A DNA stretch of 51,638 nt. Source: Ignavibacteriales bacterium (GTDB lineage Bacteria; Bacteroidota; Ignavibacteria; T3Sed10-11). Below the pieces are notes generated by a model that was given only the letters and a program-made list of their open reading frames with translations, did not search any database and was not told the DNA's origin. The stretch covers positions 1 to 51,638 of the forward strand of contig PWXV01000258.1 in assembly GCA_003568415.1 (NCBI GenBank), given 5' to 3'. This document shows, in pieces, positions 42,756 to 48,979 of the stretch (the stretch's first letter is position 1; each line of letters begins with the position of its first letter). A program made the position numbers and the translations under genes.

Positions 42756-43841
42756 TTATTTATTTTTCTTCATATTCTTACGTATGTCTGCATATCCTTT
42801 TTTTATCACATCGTATATATAATATAATCGCTCGTTATAGGGAATGAATGCAGACTTCATTGCGTTGATTGTAATTTTCTCAAGATCGTCGAGATTGAAC
42901 TTAAATATATCCGCCGCAATCTGATATTCTTTGCTCATTGTTGTATCACTCATAAGACGGTCGTCGGTGTTAATTGTTACGCGATACTTTGCATTGTAAT
43001 ATAACCCGAACGGGTGATTTTCTAAACTCGGTGCAGCACCCGTGTGTACATTACTGCTCAGACACATCTCGAGCGGTATTCTTTTATCTAAAACATATTG
43101 CGCTAATTGTCCGAATTTAACAATTTCTCCATTATGAACAGTAATATCCTCTTGTAAACGTGTTGCGTGTCCGATGCGGTGTGCCCCGCACCACTGAATC
43201 GCCTGCCAGATCGATTCTTTTCCAAATCCCTCTCCGGCGTGAACTGTGATATTGAAATTCTCACGCTGGATGTAGTGAAAGGCATCGACATGTTTTTTCG
43301 GCGGGTAGCCGCCTTCTTCACCGGCAAGATCGAATCCAACAACCCCACGATCACGGAAGTCGACTGCAAGTTCTGCCATTTCAAGTGAAAGATTCATATT
43401 CCGCATTGCGCAAATAATTAAACCATAACCCACACCGAAATCTTTTTTACCGCGTTCAAGCCCGTCAAGAACAGCAGATACAACATCTTCCCAATGTAAT
43501 CCCCGGTCTGTATGAAATACCGGTGCAAATCGGGTTTCGACATACGCCACGCCATCTTGGTGCATATCTTCTATCATCTCATAAGCAACCCGCTCCAGCG
43601 CCTCGGGTGTTTGCATAACTCCGCACGTATGTTTAAACCCTTCAAGATATTCGGGCAAACTCCCTTTATTCGCTCCGCGATGAAACCATTCCGCAAGTTC
43701 ACGGGGATCGGCAGTCGGTAATTCATTGTATTGTTGATCGCGGGCCAGTTCGATAATTGTTTCAGGTCGTAAACCACCGTCGAGATGGTCATGGAGTAAT
43801 ACTTTCGGTAACGTTTTTAAAAATTTAAGTGAGTATTTCAT
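42756..43841 (-). CDS. add: Adenosine deaminase (or adenine deaminase family)
   Basis: A 361-residue zinc-dependent hydrolase that deaminates adenosine to inosine. The metal motif LLHDHLDGGLRPE gives His17 and His19. HAGEGFGKESIWQAI holds the zinc His and the catalytic Glu, and TDDRLMSDT the late Asp pair. The long AHRIGHATRLQEDITV block is the expected His-rich strand. It overlaps hutH by 4 bases (ATGA), so translation is coupled. The family includes adenine deaminases, which are harder to exclude on sequence alone. Confidence 0.9.
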   Translation of the reverse strand: MKYSLKFLKTLPKVLLHDHLDGGLRPETIIELARDQQYNELPTADPRELAEWFHRGANKGSLPEYLEGFKHTCGVMQTPEALERVAYEMIEDMHQDGVAYVETRFAPVFHTDRGLHWEDVVSAVLDGLERGKKDFGVGYGLIICAMRNMNLSLEMAELAVDFRDRGVVGFDLAGEEGGYPPKKHVDAFHYIQRENFNITVHAGEGFGKESIWQAIQWCGAHRIGHATRLQEDITVHNGEIVKFGQLAQYVLDKRIPLEMCLSSNVHTGAAPSLENHPFGLYYNAKYRVTINTDDRLMSDTTMSKEYQIAADIFKFNLDDLEKITINAMKSAFIPYNERLYYIYDVIKKGYADIRKNMKKNK

Positions 43842-45391
43842 TTGAGTTTTCCTGTATATTTTTCAACAAAGCTTAATAATGAACCGTTACGAATTAATGT
43901 CAAAATTGTTTGAACATCCTGATGAAGTATCCGATCATGTTCAAGGTGATCGATGTGTTTTCGTATAAAATCATATGCTGCCTGTGCACCCACTCCTGCT
44001 TTCATTATATGTTTTTTCTTTGGATGTATACGTGAGAAATCCATCCCCTGACAGGCGGCCATGAATTCGATCGCAATTACCGTCTGCGTGTTCCTGAGTA
44101 TTTGACACGCTTTTTGTGCAGAGATTGATCCCATGCTATTATGATCTTCCTGGTTAGCCGATGTCGGGATGGAGTCGACACTTGCCGGATGTGCGTATAC
44201 TTTATTTTCCGACACAAGCGATGCGGCGGTATATTGAGCAATCATCAGACCGGAATTGAGACCACCCTTTGAGGTGAGAAAACGGGGTAATCCGCTCAAC
44301 GAACCATTCACAAGGCGTTCGATTCGTCGTTCGGAGATATTGGCAAATTCCGATAATGCAATGCCGAGAAAATCTGCTGCTAACGCGATCGGTTGCCCGT
44401 GAAAGTTACCGCCTTCAATATGTTGACCATCCTTCGGGAAAATGAGCGGGTTATCATTAGCGGAATTTAATTCAACTGATATTGTATCATAAACATATTT
44501 GATCGCATCTCTCGAGGCACCATGCACCTGTGGTATACACCGTATCGAATACGCATCCTGTACCCGCGGATCATCGTGTAGATGGGATCTGCGGATTTCA
44601 CTCTTTTTTAATAACCGTCGCATATTGGCTGCACAATCGTTTTGACCGCGTAAGGGACGGAGACGGTGAAGTCGTGCATCGAATGCCCGCGGAGTTCCCT
44701 TAAGGGCTTCAAGTGTCACTGATGCTGCAATATCGGTTAGTTTGGAGAGATGTATTGCCTCATGCACTGCAAGTGCCGTATAGGCGGTCATCATCTGTGT
44801 GCCGTTGATCAGGGCCAGTCCCTCTTTTGCATACAGGGTAACCGGTTCGATACCGGCTGCACGCAGTGCTTTTTTAGCAGGTATGGTCTTATTTTTATAT
44901 TTAACCAGTCCCTTACCCATCATGGTGAGCACAAGGTGTGCCAATTGTACAAGATCACCCGATGCCCCTACCGAGCCCTGTGAAGGAATAACGGGTACAA
45001 TCCCGGTATTAAACATTTTAATCAGAACATTGAGTGTCTCCGGACGAATTCCCGAATATCCTTTAGCGAGCGTGTTAATCCGCAGTACCATCATTGCTCT
45101 CACGATTTCATCGGGCATCGGATCACCTGCACCGACTGCGTGGCTGTAAATCAGATTTTTTTGAAGCTGCTCAATATCATTGAGGTTAATCCGTATGTTG
45201 CTGAATTCCCCGAAACCCGTCGTAACACCGTAAATAGTAGCATCCTCGTTCACCCAGTGTTCAATTAATGAACGTGCCTTTTTTACTGCCCGGAGTGCAT
45301 CGTTGCTGAGCCGGATGGATGTATTGCTGTTATAAACAATATCATAAAGTTGAGGGATAGATAGTGAATTGCCGTCGATTGATATTGCCAT
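43838..45391 (-). CDS. hutH: Histidine ammonia-lyase
   Basis: A 517-residue lyase that converts histidine to urocanate and ammonia. The self-forming MIO cofactor comes from Ala143-Ser144-Gly145 in GSVGASGDLVQLAHL. The catalytic Tyr54 lies in YGVTTGFGEF. The IYSHAVGAGD segment contains Ser-His at the position that separates histidine from tyrosine lyases, favouring histidine. Late conserved parts are ANDNPLIF and GNFHGQPIALAADFL. No urocanase or imidazolonepropionase gene is nearby, so the pathway is either split or ends at urocanate. It is the first gene of the operon, with no ribosome site apparent before ATG 45391. Confidence 0.93.
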   Translation of the reverse strand: MAISIDGNSLSIPQLYDIVYNSNTSIRLSNDALRAVKKARSLIEHWVNEDATIYGVTTGFGEFSNIRINLNDIEQLQKNLIYSHAVGAGDPMPDEIVRAMMVLRINTLAKGYSGIRPETLNVLIKMFNTGIVPVIPSQGSVGASGDLVQLAHLVLTMMGKGLVKYKNKTIPAKKALRAAGIEPVTLYAKEGLALINGTQMMTAYTALAVHEAIHLSKLTDIAASVTLEALKGTPRAFDARLHRLRPLRGQNDCAANMRRLLKKSEIRRSHLHDDPRVQDAYSIRCIPQVHGASRDAIKYVYDTISVELNSANDNPLIFPKDGQHIEGGNFHGQPIALAADFLGIALSEFANISERRIERLVNGSLSGLPRFLTSKGGLNSGLMIAQYTAASLVSENKVYAHPASVDSIPTSANQEDHNSMGSISAQKACQILRNTQTVIAIEFMAACQGMDFSRIHPKKKHIMKAGVGAQAAYDFIRKHIDHLEHDRILHQDVQTILTLIRNGSLLSFVEKYTGKLK

Positions 45392-45619
45392 AAGTGAAGC
45401 GTGTCAGCTTGATTATTCTTGAATAAAATAAATTCAATTAATTTAATCAAAAAACCGAAGATTTTCAATGGAATGCAAAAAGTAAATGAATTTTCCATAT
45501 GGGGCCAACATTTTCATATATATAGTAGACAGTAATATTATTTTCGTATATATTTAGTATATGGGTTACTATTCTGAATGAAATGGCATATTATAAACCT
45601 CTTTTCAAGGAGATTGCAG
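45392..45619. promoter_or_regulatory. Divergent promoter region between hutH and the CsgG-family gene
   Basis: A 228-base AT-rich region that should hold promoters for both the hutH operon and the + strand gene. A TTGAAT/ATTCAA dyad lies near 45418-45437 and an AAGGAG ribosome site just before ATG 45620. No consensus -35/-10 pair is convincing by eye. Confidence 0.35.
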
Positions 45620-46573
45620 ATGTCAACTCAAAAAAATTCATTACGGTACATATTGTTGTTTGCATTGATCACCGGTCTCTTGGTGGTGGTTTTATCATCC
45701 CGTGCGATCAATAATAATGCTCTATATGCGTCGGTGACGCAGTTAGATCGACCTGTAACCGTTGCCGTTATCCCGCTCGAATATCGGGGTGACCGAAGAT
45801 ATGCAACGGTAAATGTTGGTGAAAAAGTTAGTGCACTCATAACGAACCGGCTGGTGGATATGGGAGGAAATATCAGGGTGGTTGAGCGCGAGCATTTACA
45901 AAGTGTGCTTTACGAGCAGGACCTGGTTGGCAGGGTAGATCCTTCACATGCCGCAGAGATAGGCCGCTTGCTTGGTGCAGAGGTGCTTGTTTTCGGAACA
46001 GTAACACAGTTTGAGCTTTCGTCTACAGGTGGGGTTCGTGTCCGGGGGATTGGTGTCGGCGGTACCCGTGGCAGGGTCGGTTTAACAGGGCGAATTGTTG
46101 ACTCTACAACGGGCGTCATTCTCGGTTCGTTAGAGGGAGGCGGAAGAGCAACGGGAACATCGATAGAGGTGCGTGATCTTGAAGGGGTAGATTTTACGGC
46201 CTCAGAATTTATGGAAAGTGCGCTCGGCCGGGCAACCGATGAAGCAATTAATGAAGTAACACAAAAGCTCAAGGTATTGATCGAACAAAATGCCGATCAG
46301 ATTACCGCTGTCGAGGCACCACAGGCGTTATCCGGAAAGATTATTGCACTCATAGACGGTGGGGTGGTTATCGATATCGGTGAAGAGGATGGTGTGAGAA
46401 GGGATCAAATTTTCGAAGTTTCACGACTGCAATATGTCGAAGGATTGGCCGATCCTGTCCGCATTCCTGCCGGTGAGATTCGGATTGTCAGCGTTGAGCA
46501 ATCAGCCGCAGTCGGTATGTTCGAACGAGGCGGATCAGATATCGCAGTTGGGGATGTGGTTTCTAGAGAATAG
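45620..46573 (+). CDS. CsgG-family protein with N-terminal anchor and FlgT-like C-terminal domain
   Basis: A protein of about 317 residues; I chose ATG 45620 because AAGGAG precedes it, rather than 45578. A hydrophobic N-terminal segment (ILLFALITGLLVVVLSS) lacks a lipobox Cys. The CsgG core runs about 40-220: VTVAVIPLEYRGD, VSALITNRLVDMG, VVEREHLQSVLYEQDL, and GRLLGAEVLVFGTVTQFE are typical. Residues about 235-315 (ALIDGGVVIDIGEEDGVRRD...IRIVSVE.S.AVG) look like the FlgT C-terminal module. Curli CsgG is a lipoprotein pore; this anchored form with no csgA/E/F nearby is likely an envelope assembly factor of unknown client. Confidence 0.8.
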   Translation: MSTQKNSLRYILLFALITGLLVVVLSSRAINNNALYASVTQLDRPVTVAVIPLEYRGDRRYATVNVGEKVSALITNRLVDMGGNIRVVEREHLQSVLYEQDLVGRVDPSHAAEIGRLLGAEVLVFGTVTQFELSSTGGVRVRGIGVGGTRGRVGLTGRIVDSTTGVILGSLEGGGRATGTSIEVRDLEGVDFTASEFMESALGRATDEAINEVTQKLKVLIEQNADQITAVEAPQALSGKIIALIDGGVVIDIGEEDGVRRDQIFEVSRLQYVEGLADPVRIPAGEIRIVSVEQSAAVGMFERGGSDIAVGDVVSRE

Positions 46574-46611
46574 TGATCTGTTTTTCAGTAAGAACTATAT
46601 AACACGGCAAA

Positions 46612-46638
46612 CCTGACAGGTTTTTAAAACCTGTCAGG
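46612..46638. terminator. Perfect palindrome, copy 2 of a dispersed element
   Basis: Arms CCTGACAGGTTTT (46612-46624) and its complement (46626-46638) around a single T. The core is identical to the element at 35069-35101 over 28 bases. It sits between the convergent CsgG-family and ppa genes and would end both transcripts. Confidence 0.75.
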
Positions 46639-46651
46639 CCGTTGTATAATT

Positions 46652-47194
46652 TTACGTATCAATTTTATCTGCAAATTTTTTATTATAGAGTTCGATAGCG
46701 TCGCGTATAACATGTTCCGCATCATATCGTCCCCGTATGTGATCGACATCGACTTTTTTCTCCTCGAGAATTTTATAGTCGAGAAAGAACCGGCGTAACT
46801 CCCGGCTTCTATGTGGAGATAATGCTGATACATCGAAGTAATGTTCATACTCGGGATCGTCAATTTGTACGGCAATAATTTTATCATCCTGTCCTTTTTC
46901 ATCATACATCGTAATAACCCCGATAGCGCGTGCACGAACGATGGTTAACGGATCGACCGGTTCCTGACCGAGCGCAAGAATATCGAGCGGATCGCCGTCA
47001 TCGCAGTAGGTTCGGGGTATAAAGCCATAATTTGCCGGATAATGTACGGCACTGTGCAATACACGGTCAAGCCGCAGCATGCCGGTGTCTTTATCAAGTT
47101 CGTATTTGTTTTTACTTCCCTTCGGGATCTCAATTACTGCCTGAACGTATTTTTCGATGTTGTCGCCAATCGGGACGTCGTGCCATGAGTTCAT
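46652..47194 (-). CDS. ppa: Inorganic pyrophosphatase, family I
   Basis: A 180-residue soluble pyrophosphatase. [17 protein letters not shown] begins the active site near residue 23. [20 protein letters not shown] (about 55-74) contains the metal-binding aspartates. A later acidic region DPEYEHY and the helix [17 protein letters not shown] match the family. It hydrolyses pyrophosphate from biosynthesis. The phosphofructokinase in this window has PPi-type residues, so the two would compete for the same pool. Not in an evident operon; the dimethylarginine-hydrolase-like gene precedes it on the same strand by 78 bases. Confidence 0.94.
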   Translation of the reverse strand: MNSWHDVPIGDNIEKYVQAVIEIPKGSKNKYELDKDTGMLRLDRVLHSAVHYPANYGFIPRTYCDDGDPLDILALGQEPVDPLTIVRARAIGVITMYDEKGQDDKIIAVQIDDPEYEHYFDVSALSPHRSRELRRFFLDYKILEEKKVDVDHIRGRYDAEHVIRDAIELYNKKFADKIDT

Positions 47195-47272
47195 AGTATT
47201 ATTGTATGATTTAATGAGTGGATGATTGTACTATAGTAACCGTTTCTTATATATTGTAAATCAGGAATAGTG

Positions 47273-48082
47273 TTAATTTCGCAGTACCGGTAATACCAAG
47301 CAACTCGGTCCACCGGTCCCTGCTACAAATTCCGACAGATCAATATCGTAAACGATAACGTTGTTTTTCCGCAATACATCGATTGTTTCTTTATTTGTTG
47401 AATCGGCAATCACTTCGTTTGGACGAATTGTGATAACATTTCCCGATATAAAGTCTGATTGTGGAACTGTTATTGTCTCGAATCCTTCGAAGTATTTATT
47501 TGGGAACACACCTTCTGTACACACAACTCGCCCCGGAGCGATAACACTCATTGCACCCCCGATATGCAGGTAAGGAGCTGGTATTTGTGCAATTCTAACG
47601 CGGTAGCCCATACGAAGTAGTACCCGTGCTACTTGATCGGTCCCGATATCGTTCGTGCGTGATGAATGTCCAATGAATGCAATATCGCCTGCAAGTATGA
47701 CATCTCCTCCTTCGGCAGTTGCCGGGTCGGTGATCCTGTCAATGATTGGTATATGCCGATTTGTTAACTCATATTCGATCCAGGTAACTTCACTCCGTCG
47801 GGTAGCTAATCCCATATTCATTATAAGTGCACCATCAGGTGTTATAACCGCTACATCACGAACAAAAACCGAATTTGGGTGACCTTCGAACTCATTCAGG
47901 GTTATTACCTCAACATCAAACGATGTAAGTAAATCACGTAAATATGCATGCTGGTTGATAGCACGTTCTTTATCGGGCAATGTCGTGAAGTTATGAGCCG
48001 CCAGATCGTTGATTTTGGCATACTCTGTTAACGGGGCAGCAAGGATTACCCGCTGTAAAGTATCTCCTTCATTCCGGATCAT
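47273..48082 (-). CDS. Dimethylarginine dimethylaminohydrolase-like (amidinotransferase superfamily)
   Basis: A 269-residue guanidino-group-modifying enzyme. The pentein-fold marks are FVRDVAVIT (near 73), EGGDVILAG (near 124), His173 in YLHIGGAMSVI and the catalytic Cys261 near the C-terminus in GGPSCLVLP. The layout matches DDAH, which makes citrulline and dimethylamine from dimethylarginine; length is a little longer than the usual 255. Arginine deiminase is much longer and less likely. No arginine genes are adjacent. The substrate (dimethylarginine, arginine or other guanidine) needs testing. Confidence 0.82.
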   Translation of the reverse strand: MIRNEGDTLQRVILAAPLTEYAKINDLAAHNFTTLPDKERAINQHAYLRDLLTSFDVEVITLNEFEGHPNSVFVRDVAVITPDGALIMNMGLATRRSEVTWIEYELTNRHIPIIDRITDPATAEGGDVILAGDIAFIGHSSRTNDIGTDQVARVLLRMGYRVRIAQIPAPYLHIGGAMSVIAPGRVVCTEGVFPNKYFEGFETITVPQSDFISGNVITIRPNEVIADSTNKETIDVLRKNNVIVYDIDLSEFVAGTGGPSCLVLPVLRN

Positions 48083-48401
48083 ATGTTTTTACTTGTCGGA
48101 AAAATTATTATACTAAAGGTAACGTAATTTGCGGAATGATTCAATTTTTTTAATCGATGAGCGCAGTGAATTGATCACTCTCTCTGACTTCCCGCAACTA
48201 TTCTGGAAGTTACTGGAAATTTAGGTTCCAAAATTGATAAGATTTTGCATATATTAATAGTACGATATCCGAATTTAATTATGATAAAATTGCTTATCAC
48301 GACAGAATTTTTTATGATACAGAATCATTTAATACACGAGGAGAACCGGACGAAGGCAAAGATACGACAATCCATCTAAAACTACTCAGGAGGCACGTAT
48401 T
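48083..48401. other. Divergent intergenic region
   Basis: A 319-base AT-rich gap between divergent genes. It contains no gene I can support; a 31-codon frame beginning near 48280 has no ribosome site. A GAGG ribosome site (CAGGAGG) lies about 8 bases before ATG 48402. Promoters for both flanking genes are expected but no clear boxes are seen. Confidence 0.5.
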
Positions 48402-48743
48402 ATGGAAGCAAACAAAACCTCATTAGGTATGGCTGAAAATGTTGAAGGATTATTAACTTACTTACTGGGATTTATTACGGGGATTCTGTTTTTTGTGCTG
48501 GAAAAGGATAATTCTTTTGTACGATTTCATGCAATGCAATCGATAATCACATTCGGAGGAATTTTTGTGTTAAGTCTGATTTTGGGATTTATCCCAATAA
48601 TCGGATGGATTTTAGCATTACTTCTGCCGTTTGTCGCTCTTATTTTATGGATACTGCTTATGGTAAAAGCATACCAGGGCGAACGCTTTAAACTTCCTGT
48701 TATTGGCGATATGGCTGAGAAGCAGATAAAACCACAAGTATAA
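48402..48743 (+). CDS. DUF4870 family small membrane protein
   Basis: A 113-residue membrane protein with three predicted helices. It opens with a soluble MAENVEGLLTYLLGFITGILF, contains RFHAMQSI, and ends in a Lys-rich tail. The V-x-FHA-Q motif between helix 1 and helix 2 is the typical DUF4870 mark. A CAGGAGG ribosome site precedes the start. Function is unknown for the family. It is followed by two terminators. Confidence 0.85.
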   Translation: MEANKTSLGMAENVEGLLTYLLGFITGILFFVLEKDNSFVRFHAMQSIITFGGIFVLSLILGFIPIIGWILALLLPFVALILWILLMVKAYQGERFKLPVIGDMAEKQIKPQV

Positions 48744-48758
48744 GCTATGAATATCCTG

Positions 48759-48786
48759 CAAAATCCCGCCAACCGGCGGGATTTTG
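48759..48786 (+). terminator. Rho-independent terminator after the DUF4870 gene
   Basis: A perfect 12-base-pair stem (48759-48770 with 48775-48786) and a 4-base loop AACC; the 3' arm ends in GATTTTG. GC-rich centre with A/T outer pairs, 16 bases after the gene's stop. Confidence 0.9.
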
Positions 48787-48845
48787 TGTAAATATTTTAA
48801 AATAATAGTTTATAGGGAAATTTTACCATATAAATTTTCAAAAAA

Positions 48846-48873
48846 AATACCTTGTTTAAGGTATTGATTTTTT
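48846..48873 (+). terminator. Second terminator or attenuator before the propeller kinase
   Basis: An 8-base stem AATACCTT/AAGGTATT around GTTT, followed by GATTTTTT. It is 60 bases past the preceding terminator and about 107 bases before the kinase start. It may back up the previous terminator or attenuate transcription into the kinase gene. Confidence 0.7.
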
Positions 48874-48979
48874 CCATAAATTTATTTTTTAATGTAAATA
48901 TACCTCCGACACAGTGAATTATAATAAATATAGCCCAATAAAATAGTAGAGTGTCATTTTACACATCGTTGGAGGAACG

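Noticed and set aside
35069-46638. The two palindromes as parts of a CRISPR array or insertion-sequence ends
   Set aside because: There are only two copies 11.5 kb apart, with no spacers, no cas genes and no transposase between them; normal housekeeping genes lie in between.
48280-48378. 31-codon frame upstream of the DUF4870 gene
   Set aside because: No ribosome site, short and without similarity that I can recognise.
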